A stretch of 22,962 nt of DNA from Clostridium sp. CAG:510 (GCA_000434615.1 FR880817.1:37192-60153); one strand, 5' to 3'; positions 7,321 to 15,205 are shown, numbered from the stretch's first letter. Numbers and translations are program-made. The notes: generated from the letters alone by a model not told the origin.

Positions 7321-9921
7321 ATGAAGAAAAAATATACGGTCATACTTCTTATCACGATACTGGGTTTCTGCACAGTAATGGCCTTTTGGATGGGAAAGAA
7401 AAGCAAACCGGACTTTACGGAGGAAGAGTATTTTTGTGACGGCGCAGACCCTACGCAGAGCTATTCGGAGAATACCGTACTTTATCTGGATGATGCGGGG
7501 ATATTGCATCTTATTGACACAGGTTCCGGCAAGGATATGGTTTATTGTGACAGACCGAACTGCGTACATGAAGGCTATTCCCGTAAAAACGAGACACCCT
7601 CCTGCCCAGCAGCTTTTTGGGGAGCAGGAAGCGTACCGGTGCCTTTTGGCGGTCATCTCTATTTTATCGGAGATATGTCGGAAGAAGATATTCTGACGAA
7701 GTTTCTCTATGAAATGGACACAGACGGTGAAAACCGCAAAAAGGTTGCCACTCTAAACGGTGTACAGAGTATCCGGTATGTGTTGTACCGGGACCGGTAT
7801 GCTATAGGAGCGTTTAGTAACAGAAGCGAGATAAATGAGGATGGGCAGATTGTTAACGACGATAAGCCGGAGGCAGGTATCTTTGTTATTGATCTTTCCG
7901 ATTATACGGTGTATATGGGGGATAAGGTAACAGGCGAGCAGGCAAATATTACAGGGTTGTATTACGAGGATGGGGCGGTTTATTATTCCGTCATTCGTTT
8001 TGGGGATGATATCACGGAGCTTATGGTAGAGGATGGCGCAGAGAACAATTCGAATTCCTTTAGCTACAATCATATGCTGTATGAAATATATAAATATGAT
8101 ATCAAAGGGAAGAGTACAATACGGATAAAGACATTTGACCATCTGAGCAACCTGCAGTTAGCGGAGGGCAGCGCTTATGGGGAATGCCAAGAAGATTATT
8201 TTGTGTTTGACTTAAAAAGCGGTGAAACCAAAGAATTGCCCATAGACCGGAACACAAAAACTGCATCGGGCAGATTTACAAAACAGGGGGATACTTTGTA
8301 CTATGCCCTTTTAGACACCGACAGGGAAGAAGTCATCTATTATTGTATGAAAGAGGAGAAGATAAACGAACTGATGAGGATGCCGTCCGCATCTGCCTTT
8401 GGAATTGTCAACATATGCGGCAGTTCGGTATACATCAACTATACCGATGAAAAAGGCCGCTTCTGCCTGGGGGTATTAAGCAGGGACGATTATGATGAGG
8501 GTGTATTTCAGCCCAGAAAGCTCAGGTACTATAACGAAGAAGAAGAGGATACTGCCGGAGAGGATGCAGACACAGAGGAAGAGGCTGCTGAAATCATAAC
8601 CTTTACTGTCCCGGATATCTGCAGAATAGAGGAGAATAATCTGCGCCATCTGAATGAGGCACTTAAGGAGGATGGGTATTCCTACAGAATGCAGATAAAT
8701 TATCTGGAATATGAAACGTATACGGAGCGGCTGAAAGAAGCATTAAAAAACGGAGATACCGATATTGCTTTTTTAGGCCTGGACAAAGAAGGGAACCGTA
8801 ATTCTGTCTACACGCTTATCCATTCCGGTCTTCTTCTCAACCTTGATGAAATCCTGTCACAGGAAAACGGAGCGGCGCTTTATCAGGCATTTCCGCAGGC
8901 TCTCTGGGAGTCGGTGAAATGCGACAGGCATATTTATTCCATTCCTTCGGTGCTGGCAAACGATGAGGGAGTGTATGCTGCATTCAACAGGGATTATGTT
9001 GCGGATGATGAGATAGAGGCGTGGGACGGAAGCATAGAGGGGATTTATGAAATCATTAAGAATACGGAATGGGACAAAGAAGACAGTCCCTGTTTCCAAT
9101 ATCTTATCAGTGGGTATTCCTTTGAGGATATGATAGGATGTGAAATCAGGAACGGACTACTTTTTGATTATGAATCGCTTACGGTGGAAAATCCTTTGGA
9201 GTCTGAGAAGTTTACCGGTTATCTGAAGGTGCTGGAGCAAATGAAGAAAGATGGGTTTATGACGGACTCGGTGTCCTACCTTTCCAATTCCAGTACAAAC
9301 AATACGGAAGTGCTGCAAACGGTGGAGGAAGGAAACTATATGGTGGCATTGTCATACGGTGCGGTGGATGAGGCATTTCAGAAGGATAATGTAGCGGTTA
9401 AAAAGATTAAGCCGTATCTTTCGTCAAGGATAAACGGCTCAGTAGGTATCTCCCGGAATTGTGAGAACCTGGAAGATGTGGTGGAATTTCTGAAGCTTTT
9501 TTATGAGGACGGAAAGTATGGCAATCTTCTTTTATATGGACAGGAGGACGTGGACTATAAGGTGACGGATGGGGTTGCCTGTCATATGGACGGAAGTGCT
9601 CTGGAGAATGCGTATCTCAGTAAACTCTGCTTCAACCTGTTTGTAAACGTTTGTCCTGTAGAAGGAGAAAACTATGTAACCAATCGGAAAGAGGAATTCT
9701 TTTCCTTTTATGACGGCATTAAGATGTCGCCGTTTATCGGGTTTGAACCGGATACCGATGGGACTGATAATATAGGAAAGGATATGGATGAATTTATGGA
9801 TAGTCTCACGGATAAGACGGTGGAAGAGGCTGTCCGCAGAACCGGAAATAAACTTGCGTCCGATGGCATGGAGGAATATCTTTCAAGAGTTCAAAGCCAG
9901 TGGGAGGAATACCGGCAATGA
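7321..9921 (+). CDS. Membrane-anchored fusion: DUF5050-like propeller half plus ABC solute-binding-protein-like half
   Basis: The 866-residue product begins with a hydrophobic anchor (about residues 5-23, YTVILLITILGFCTVMAFW). No clean lipobox is seen, since Phe precedes the Cys. Residues about 35-400 show repeated short beta motifs of the type LYFIGD, VYYSVIRFGDD and LYYALLD, plus a conserved cysteine pattern (C76, C81, H83, C95 in YCDRPNC...SCPA). These resemble the DUF5050-like proteins common in Clostridia. An acidic linker (EEEEDTAGEDADTEEEAAE) lies near 407-426. From about 433 on, it reads like an extracellular sugar- or peptide-binding protein: NYLEYETYTERLKEALKNGD, then DIAFLG, a YSIPSV hinge region and YGQEDVDYKVTDG near the C-terminus. 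It likely acts outside the membrane as a sensor or substrate-capture protein for the adjacent ABC transporter. The start at 7321 is supported by AAAGGAGG 8-14 bases upstream; an upstream ATG at 7279 has no such site. Confidence 0.75.
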   Translation: MKKKYTVILLITILGFCTVMAFWMGKKSKPDFTEEEYFCDGADPTQSYSENTVLYLDDAGILHLIDTGSGKDMVYCDRPNCVHEGYSRKNETPSCPAAFWGAGSVPVPFGGHLYFIGDMSEEDILTKFLYEMDTDGENRKKVATLNGVQSIRYVLYRDRYAIGAFSNRSEINEDGQIVNDDKPEAGIFVIDLSDYTVYMGDKVTGEQANITGLYYEDGAVYYSVIRFGDDITELMVEDGAENNSNSFSYNHMLYEIYKYDIKGKSTIRIKTFDHLSNLQLAEGSAYGECQEDYFVFDLKSGETKELPIDRNTKTASGRFTKQGDTLYYALLDTDREEVIYYCMKEEKINELMRMPSASAFGIVNICGSSVYINYTDEKGRFCLGVLSRDDYDEGVFQPRKLRYYNEEEEDTAGEDADTEEEAAEIITFTVPDICRIEENNLRHLNEALKEDGYSYRMQINYLEYETYTERLKEALKNGDTDIAFLGLDKEGNRNSVYTLIHSGLLLNLDEILSQENGAALYQAFPQALWESVKCDRHIYSIPSVLANDEGVYAAFNRDYVADDEIEAWDGSIEGIYEIIKNTEWDKEDSPCFQYLISGYSFEDMIGCEIRNGLLFDYESLTVENPLESEKFTGYLKVLEQMKKDGFMTDSVSYLSNSSTNNTEVLQTVEEGNYMVALSYGAVDEAFQKDNVAVKKIKPYLSSRINGSVGISRNCENLEDVVEFLKLFYEDGKYGNLLLYGQEDVDYKVTDGVACHMDGSALENAYLSKLCFNLFVNVCPVEGENYVTNRKEEFFSFYDGIKMSPFIGFEPDTDGTDNIGKDMDEFMDSLTDKTVEEAVRRTGNKLASDGMEEYLSRVQSQWEEYRQ

Positions 9922-10781
9922 TATTGAAATTAGAGGAGCTTACGAAGATTTATAAGGATACCACGGCGCTGGACAATATAACGTTTTCTTTTACCTCTGG
10001 AATATACGGTCTTTTGGGACCGAACGGCGCCGGAAAATCAACCATGATGAATCTCATTACAGACAATCTGAAGCCCACAAGGGGACGGGTATTGCTTGAT
10101 GGCTGCAGTATTGAAAAAATGGGGAAGGAATACCGGAAACTTCTGGGATATATGCCGCAGCAACAGAATATTTACCCGGAGCTCACCCTCAGGCGTTTCC
10201 TGTATTTTATGGCTGCCCTTAAGGGTTTGAAAAAAGATGAGGCGGAAAAAGAAATAGACGGTTATGTGCAGATGGTAAAACTGGAAGAGGTACTCGGAAA
10301 GAAGTTAGGAACTTTTTCCGGCGGAATGAAACAGAGGGCTTTAATTGCACAGGCACTTATCGGAAATCCGGGTATCCTGATTTTGGACGAACCCACGGCG
10401 GGACTTGACCCGAAAGAGAGAATACGCATTCGTAATCTGATATCAGAGGTTGCCCGTGACAAAATTGTGATTATAGCGACACATGTGGTTGCGGATATTG
10501 AATTTATTGCAAAGGAAATTATCATGCTGAACAGGGGAAGTATCCTGCGGAGCGGTTCTCCGGCGATGCTGCTTGGGGAACTGGACGGAAAAGTATGGAA
10601 CATTTTTTTGCCGGATGAAGAGCTGGAAGAAGTAAATGCCAAATACAAAGTCAGCAATATTGCAAGGGATGGGGAGGGAGTGGTTGCCCGGATCATTGCA
10701 GAGTCCTATGACGGCAGATGGAAAAAAGAAGCGGTGCGTCCGAATTTGGAAGATTTATATCTGTACCTTAACGGAGATTAA
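9918..10781 (+). CDS. ABC transporter ATP-binding protein (ABC-2 / drug or bacteriocin export type)
   Basis: Cytoplasmic ATPase of 287 residues. It has Walker A GPNGAGKST at 34-42, Q-loop glutamines near 81-83 (YMPQQQNIYP), signature FSGGMKQR at 133-140, Walker B ILILDEPT at 153-160 and the switch histidine at 189 (ATHVV). The pattern fits CcmA/BcrA-like ATPases that pair with ABC-2 membrane proteins rather than with importers. The ATG at 9918 overlaps the previous stop as ATGA and has GGGAGG (9902-9907) before it, so translation is coupled. An upstream in-frame ATG at 9900 is less likely. The permease gene begins two bases after its stop. The last 70 residues are a C-terminal accessory region often seen in this subfamily. 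The substrate is unknown. Confidence 0.92.
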   Translation: MILKLEELTKIYKDTTALDNITFSFTSGIYGLLGPNGAGKSTMMNLITDNLKPTRGRVLLDGCSIEKMGKEYRKLLGYMPQQQNIYPELTLRRFLYFMAALKGLKKDEAEKEIDGYVQMVKLEEVLGKKLGTFSGGMKQRALIAQALIGNPGILILDEPTAGLDPKERIRIRNLISEVARDKIVIIATHVVADIEFIAKEIIMLNRGSILRSGSPAMLLGELDGKVWNIFLPDEELEEVNAKYKVSNIARDGEGVVARIIAESYDGRWKKEAVRPNLEDLYLYLNGD

Positions 10782-10783
10782 AA

Positions 10784-12913
10784 ATGGAATTGTTAAAAAA
10801 TGAAATCTGTAAATTGCTGACCAAAAGAGCGGCGGTGTTTTTTCTGCTTCTGATTGCAGCCAATATGCTGCTGCAGATATATACCATGCATACGCCGGGC
10901 GAGGATGGATATTCTCTTAAGGATTACAGTGGGGCATACCGGGAACTTGACTCCTGCGGCAGGGAAAATCTTCTGAGCCGGCTGGAAGAACGGGCAGCAG
11001 GGGCGGATACATTTGGCAAAAGGAATCTGTATGACAGGGTTTATAAGGAAGTGCTGGCATCTCTTAACTATGCGGAATATCTGAATTCCATTGAGGAAAA
11101 AGCAGAAGAGGCTGCCATTTTGAACAGAATTTCCCACGATGACGGATATGCGGTAAGAAATGCGGAAATAACAAGAAAAGTGTACAGCAAACTTAGCGGA
11201 ACGAAGCCGGAAGTGGAAGATACCATGGGTGTCCTTAATATAACCGACAATGAGATTACCGATTATTTGCTGATGGTGATGCTCTTTGTTACGGCAGTTA
11301 ATCTTGTTTTCCGGGAAAAAGACGGAAATCAATTTGAACTCTTAAGGACGACACAAAACGGCAGAAGGAAACTGATGCGCTCCAAAGTTTTTGCTATGTC
11401 TGTTTTTGCCTTATTGGGAATAGTTTCTTTGTACGGAATAAATGCGGTAATAAGCAGGTGTTTCTATGCGCCCATAGATTATGGCAGTCCGTTACAAAGT
11501 GTGCCGGCATACCGGTACAGTCCCTTTGCCTTAACAATAGGCAGCTTTCTGGTTTGTTATTTTGGGATAAAAACGGTAAGCTGCATTCTGCTGGGGCTTC
11601 TGTTTATGTGGATATGTGCGGTATGCAGCAACATTGTTTTTGTATTTTCCGCTTCGGCAGCGGCGGTTTTTGCGGAAATACTCTGCTATACCAAAATTTC
11701 CGGAACACATTTTCTGGCATTTTTAAAATACATAAATATTCAATACGGTGTCAGAACCGGCGGCATGTTTTCCGATTATGTGAATCTGCGTGTATGGGGT
11801 TATCCGGTTAACACCTGCTTTTTATACGGAATATTCTGGCTGGTACTCATAACGATGCTTTTTTATTCTGTTACAAATTATCTGGAGATGCCGCACGAAA
11901 AGAGGAAAGTGTCCCTGCCGATGGGCGAAATGCGGAAACATTTTGGGTGTCATACTTCTCTTTTTTTACATGAAGTCTATAAGCTGCTTGTTCCCGGCAG
12001 GGGCTTTCTTGTTCTGCTGTGTTCCTGCCTGCTTACAATTTGGTGGAATCCGGCAGAAAAAATCCGTTTTGCATCCGTTGATGAAATTTATTATAAAGAG
12101 TACATGGATAAATTTTACGGTCCTCTGGACGCGAAAAACGGTAACAGAATAACAGAAGAAAAGGAAAAATATGAGCAGATGTATGCCGATATATCCGCTG
12201 ACAGGGAGCAGGGTAAAAGTGAGAATTACATTCGTATAAAATACAAAGAGGGGTTAAACAGACAGGCTGCGTTTGACTTGGTTACGGAACATGTGGACTA
12301 TCTGCAATCCTCTGAATTTCTGCAATCCCGAACCGGAGGATGGCTATTTTATGATGAAGGATACGCTATTCTGACGGACGGCCAAAACTCCCGTAACCGG
12401 GATGTTTCACAGGCTTTTGTATACCTTATATTGCTGATTGCCCTGACATGCGGCATTTACGGTGTTGACTATGCAAATTCGGAAAAGAGACTTTTGCAAA
12501 CCACGTATCTTGGCAGAAGAGAGCTTCAGAACAAAAAAAGGGTGTTGGGGATTTTGTGCACATGGATGGCATTTGTTATCGTATATATGGTGCGGCTTTG
12601 CAATGTACTCGGTGCCTATGGTACCCGCGGGTTGTTTGCTTCGGCCGCCTGCATGGAGCATTTGTCACGGATTCCGAAGAATATAACGGTATTACAATAC
12701 ATTTGCCTTATCATGTTCATACGGCTTATCGGCGGACTGCTTGTCACCGGTACGGTTCGTGTATTGTTTATCCGCCTGCAGAGCAGTATTTCCGTGATTA
12801 GCTGTATGATTGTGATATTCCTGATACCGCTTGCACTGGCAGCCGGCGGTATCCCCCATGCCCGGTATATCTTGTGCAATCCGTTGTTCTTGGGAAATGT
12901 GTTTAGTTATTAG
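10784..12913 (+). CDS. ABC-2-like permease with two related halves
   Basis: The 709-residue integral membrane protein is the partner of the ATPase gene two bases upstream (GGAG at 10773-10776). The two halves resemble each other. Residues 3-31 (LLKNEICKLLTKRAAVFF...) match 393-421 (LFLHEVYKLLVPGRGFLV...), and 185-201 (ELLRTTQNGRRKLMRSK) match 569-585 (RLLQTTYLGRRELQNKK). The offset is about 385-390 residues in both cases. Each half has one N-terminal membrane helix, a charged, partly helical extracytoplasmic loop of about 120 residues and then a helix cluster. The first half ends in a further helix (about 345-365) that has no counterpart after the second half, so the C-terminus may be shortened. 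The stop overlaps the stop of the opposing XRE gene. Called ABC-2-like from layout; the family is not named with certainty. Confidence 0.75.
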   Translation: MELLKNEICKLLTKRAAVFFLLLIAANMLLQIYTMHTPGEDGYSLKDYSGAYRELDSCGRENLLSRLEERAAGADTFGKRNLYDRVYKEVLASLNYAEYLNSIEEKAEEAAILNRISHDDGYAVRNAEITRKVYSKLSGTKPEVEDTMGVLNITDNEITDYLLMVMLFVTAVNLVFREKDGNQFELLRTTQNGRRKLMRSKVFAMSVFALLGIVSLYGINAVISRCFYAPIDYGSPLQSVPAYRYSPFALTIGSFLVCYFGIKTVSCILLGLLFMWICAVCSNIVFVFSASAAAVFAEILCYTKISGTHFLAFLKYINIQYGVRTGGMFSDYVNLRVWGYPVNTCFLYGIFWLVLITMLFYSVTNYLEMPHEKRKVSLPMGEMRKHFGCHTSLFLHEVYKLLVPGRGFLVLLCSCLLTIWWNPAEKIRFASVDEIYYKEYMDKFYGPLDAKNGNRITEEKEKYEQMYADISADREQGKSENYIRIKYKEGLNRQAAFDLVTEHVDYLQSSEFLQSRTGGWLFYDEGYAILTDGQNSRNRDVSQAFVYLILLIALTCGIYGVDYANSEKRLLQTTYLGRRELQNKKRVLGILCTWMAFVIVYMVRLCNVLGAYGTRGLFASAACMEHLSRIPKNITVLQYICLIMFIRLIGGLLVTGTVRVLFIRLQSSISVISCMIVIFLIPLALAAGGIPHARYILCNPLFLGNVFSY

Positions 12914-13124
12914 AACGGTAGGGCTTTTTTTCATTGGTCAGACCCAGTATATAGTCTACACTGGTATTATACAGAAGGGCTAATTTTATAAGAATGCTTG
13001 TGGGAACATCGTTTTCACCGGTTTCATATTTGGAATATCCGGTTTGGGACATACCAATAAGTTTAGCTAATTTTGTCTGTGTTAAATCATGGTCTTCACG
13101 TAAATCTCTGATACGTGGATACAT
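12903..13124 (-). CDS. Small XRE-family helix-turn-helix regulator
   Basis: The 73-residue DNA-binding protein has the Cro/CI-type fold: MYPRIRDLREDHDLTQTKLA, then KLIGMSQTGYSKYETGEND, with the recognition helix around residues 26-37. It ends in the DYILGLTNEKKPY tail common in small clostridial XRE repressors, so it looks complete. The ATG at 13124 is chosen because GAGGTG lies six bases upstream on the minus strand; longer in-frame starts (13130 and beyond) lack spacing. The gene converges on the permease and their 3' ends overlap by 11 bases. The upstream region holds CCTG/CAGG inverted repeats that may be its operator, and the gene it may have controlled divergently is now only a fragment. 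Target unknown. Confidence 0.88.
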   Translation of the reverse strand: MYPRIRDLREDHDLTQTKLAKLIGMSQTGYSKYETGENDVPTSILIKLALLYNTSVDYILGLTNEKKPYRSNN

Positions 13125-13140
13125 AAGCATCACCTCATGA

Positions 13141-13196
13141 TTAGTATATCTAACCTGTTTTAGATTATTGACATTTAACCTGAAACAGGATTTCAT
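13141..13196. promoter_or_regulatory. Putative XRE operator and divergent promoter region
   Basis: CCTGAAACAGG at 13179-13189 is a perfect 4-3-4 palindrome. CCTGTTT at 13154-13160 forms an inverted pair with AAACAGG at 13183-13189, and TAACCTG occurs twice. On the + strand TTGACA at 13168-13173 is followed 17 bases later by a weak TTTCAT (13191-13196). On the minus strand TATACT lies upstream of the XRE start. The layout suits an autoregulated divergent switch, which is inference. Confidence 0.4.
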
Positions 13197-13216
13197 CCCG
13201 ACTATGATGAGGGTGA

Positions 13217-13885
13217 ACAAAATTTATCTATGTTGTCAAGTTACGTTGTATCACATCGGAAGAATATTTTCTTCAGGGATATGATACAAACAGCAAAGAA
13301 TATTTCCTATCAGATGAAAGCTTCAATGGAAAAATTTTAGGCTTATACAAGGACAAAGTGTATTTTATAGAAGAAAATAGTCTTTATTGTGTAGATATAG
13401 GTCAAGGTGAAGAAAATGAAGTTTTGACAATGGAAGGCCTTGAGGGTGGATTTATATATGGAGATGAATTGCTTTACTCAAGAAGCTCCGGCTGGGCGGA
13501 TACTCAGACTGATTTATATGTCGTGAATTTGGAAAACGGAACACTTGATTATTCTACACAGTTCGAATTCGGAAAGGACAGCAGTCAATTACTTAGTACA
13601 GGACAAGTAGCAGAATTGTGTGGGGCTTGTAACGTTTCAGGAAAAGAGTACTGGGTTATGAGAGTGGATTTTTCAACTATTTATTTGGTTCCGGCAGAAG
13701 AAGCAAAGGAGACATTGCCGGATGACTTAGCTGTTACAAAAGTAGTTGAGGAAGATAAGAATGAAGTATCTATATACAGAGCGTGCGTAGTGGATAATTA
13801 TATTTATTATTTAGGAGACAGCAATGCAACGTCTCACTTGTATAGAATTGCGTTTGATGGAACGGATTGGATGCAGCTATACTAA
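13217..13885 (+). pseudogene. 3' fragment of a DUF5050-like propeller protein gene
   Basis: The frame is open from a stop at 13214-13216 to 13885 but has no convincing start. The first possible start is a GTG at 13358, and recognisable coding sequence clearly begins earlier, near 13250 (EEYFLQGYDTNSKEYFLSDE). The product has repeated short beta motifs (GLYKDKVYFIEENSLYCVD, GDELLYSRSS, NYIYYLGDSN, LYRIAFDG) like the propeller half of the large protein at 7.3-9.9 kb, but without signal peptide or membrane anchor. I read it as the C-terminal remainder of a secreted or lipoprotein gene whose 5' part was lost at a junction near 13217-13250. A strong terminator follows at 13924. A short functional protein from the GTG is the less likely alternative. 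Confidence 0.6.
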
Positions 13886-13905
13886 AATCTGATATTTCCA
13901 TTTCT

Positions 13906-14316
13906 TTATAGTAGGAAAATTTCGGAGCACCGTGGGAACGGTGCTCCTTTTTGTCTTATACCTGTGCCGTATGATACAATGTAATTCAGCCGATGGAACA
14001 TCTCGGCAAGCTTTCTGTTTCTCAGCTGAGATATTCCGTTCATTATATCTTCCTTGGCGAGTCCCGGAACAAGTCCGCCGATGGAGATAATATCAATATT
14101 TTTACTGTTGATATTCACAATAATACTGCCGCTGAAACCGTAGTCACGATGGACAACAGCATTCAGAAGTGCCTCTCTTATTGCTGCTTCGGGATAATCG
14201 GATATATCTATACGGTCAATTCCGAAAAAAATCGATTTTGTTTTGTTGTTCAGCATTATATACTCAAAAACATTCTTCATCTGACTGAATACCGAACTAC
14301 CGACCTTGAAATTACG
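13906..14316 (-). pseudogene. Remnant of an AlbA_2/HATPase-type transcriptional regulator
   Basis: The minus-strand frame encodes the middle-to-late part of the family of AlbA_2-domain regulators with an ATPase-like domain: DYPEAAIREALLNAVVHRDY, then GGLVPGLAKEDIMNGISQLR, then NRKLAEMFHRL and SYGTGIR. Coding similarity starts near 14316 (RNFKVGSSVFSQ), upstream of the first ATG at 14280, and the N-terminal AlbA_2 domain is absent. It ends at YGTGIR near 13954, after which the frame runs into a terminator hairpin (RQKGAPFPRC) and lacks the C-terminal winged helix. Both ends are therefore missing and the gene is a degraded leftover. The closest in-frame stop upstream is at 14407-14409. Between 14316 and 14369 nothing else was recognised. 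Confidence 0.7.
13924..13952 (+). terminator. Rho-independent terminator after the propeller fragment
   Basis: GGAGCACCGT at 13924-13933 pairs perfectly with ACGGTGCTCC at 13938-13947 around a GGGA loop, followed by TTTTTG. It lies 38 bases after the end of the fragment at 13885. The reverse strand lacks a good T-tract, so it acts mainly rightward. Confidence 0.88.
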
Positions 14317-14369
14317 TAATAATTGTGATAAAAAAGGAGTGCCTGGTTTGCATATCGGATATATTACTA

Positions 14370-14398
14370 TTGACAGAACTAAATCATTGTGGTATTTT
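14370..14398 (+). promoter_or_regulatory. Sigma-A promoter of the nucleotidyltransferase-fold gene
   Basis: TTGACA at 14370-14375 and TATTTT at 14393-14398 are 17 bases apart. The predicted start near 14405 leaves a leader of about 50 bases before the ATG at 14454. Confidence 0.55.
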
Positions 14399-14453
14399 GT
14401 AATGATTTAACACGAGTTAAATGGAGGCATGGGCAAAGAAAAGGAGAAAAGAT

Positions 14454-15092
14454 ATGCAACATGATTTTGAGTATGTTCCAAGAAAAGAGTATTTGCCTGT
14501 AAAAAAAGAGTTAGAACTTCTGATTAATGATGTACAGGATGAAGTAAGGGAGTATTTTACATTTTCTTTTACCTATATTGGAAGTACCAATCGTAAAATG
14601 ATTACGAGAGAACAGAGGGGTAATATAGGTTATGATTTTGATGTAAATATTCATGTTAATGATGAGGAAGAAGAATTTACAGCAGAGGAAATACGAAATA
14701 TACTAAGAAAGGCTTTTGACAGACATGTAACGGAATATGGATATCGCTATTGTGAAGATAGTACCCGGGTATTGACCATAAAAAAGATTGACCCAAGACG
14801 AAAAATAATTTTAAGCAGTTGTGATTTCGCCATTGTGTATGACTGCGGAGATGGACGACAGCAATATATTCACTACAATAAGAAGCAAGGTTCTTATGAC
14901 TGGGAATATATGAAGCAAAGCAACAGGCAGTTGGAAGAAAAAGCGGAATGGCTTCGGCGAAAAGGGTACTGGAATGAAGTAAGAGAGATATATCTTGATA
15001 AGAAGAATTGGAATGACAATCTGAATAAACATTCCAGGTCACTTTATGCGGAAACCGTAAATGAAGTATACAGAAGATATGGCATAGGATAA
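14454..15092 (+). CDS. Nucleotidyltransferase-fold protein of unknown role
   Basis: The 212-residue protein shows the DNA polymerase beta-type nucleotidyltransferase pattern: YIGS with Gly43-Ser44, then GYDFDVNI with Asp61 and Asp63, and a third acidic residue at Asp124 (SSCDFAIVYD). These could bind two metal ions and a nucleotide. I recall similar uncharacterised proteins of about this length in Firmicutes, with the same start (FEYVPRKEYLPVKKEL), the same CEDSTRVLTIK segment and the C-terminal NKHSRSLYAETVNEV. The substrate is unknown, and no effector gene of a cyclic-nucleotide defence system is next to it. AAGGAG at 14441-14446 is 7 bases from the ATG; the longer frame from 14421 lacks a site. 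It has its own promoter and lies in a patch of gene remnants. Confidence 0.7.
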   Translation: MQHDFEYVPRKEYLPVKKELELLINDVQDEVREYFTFSFTYIGSTNRKMITREQRGNIGYDFDVNIHVNDEEEEFTAEEIRNILRKAFDRHVTEYGYRYCEDSTRVLTIKKIDPRRKIILSSCDFAIVYDCGDGRQQYIHYNKKQGSYDWEYMKQSNRQLEEKAEWLRRKGYWNEVREIYLDKKNWNDNLNKHSRSLYAETVNEVYRRYGIG

Positions 15093-15114
15093 GGGAAGGT
15101 TATTGAAAAACTTA

Positions 15115-15143
15115 TTGCCCTTATAGGCATTCTGTTTTATAAT
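15115..15143 (+). promoter_or_regulatory. Sigma-A promoter of the YjfB-like gene
   Basis: TTGCCC at 15115-15120 and a perfect TATAAT at 15138-15143 are separated by 17 bases. Transcription would start near 15150, about 55 bases before the start codon. Confidence 0.6.
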
Positions 15144-15205
15144 AAGAAAAAGAACTTAAGAAAAGGAATGCGTAAAGCTGACAGAAAAAGAGAGGACGGA
15201 TGGAT

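Noticed and set aside
13358..13885. A complete 175-residue gene starting at GTG
   Set aside because: Protein-like sequence continues in frame upstream of the GTG to about 13250, so a decapitated gene fits better.
14454..15092. A CBASS defence operon around the nucleotidyltransferase-fold gene
   Set aside because: No membrane, nuclease or phospholipase effector and no E1/E2/JAB ancillary gene is adjacent; the only ThiF-like gene (17588-18343) is a housekeeping tRNA enzyme in another operon.
12914..15200. An insertion sequence or prophage edge in the accessory patch
   Set aside because: No transposase, integrase, terminal inverted repeats, target duplications or tRNA gene were found.
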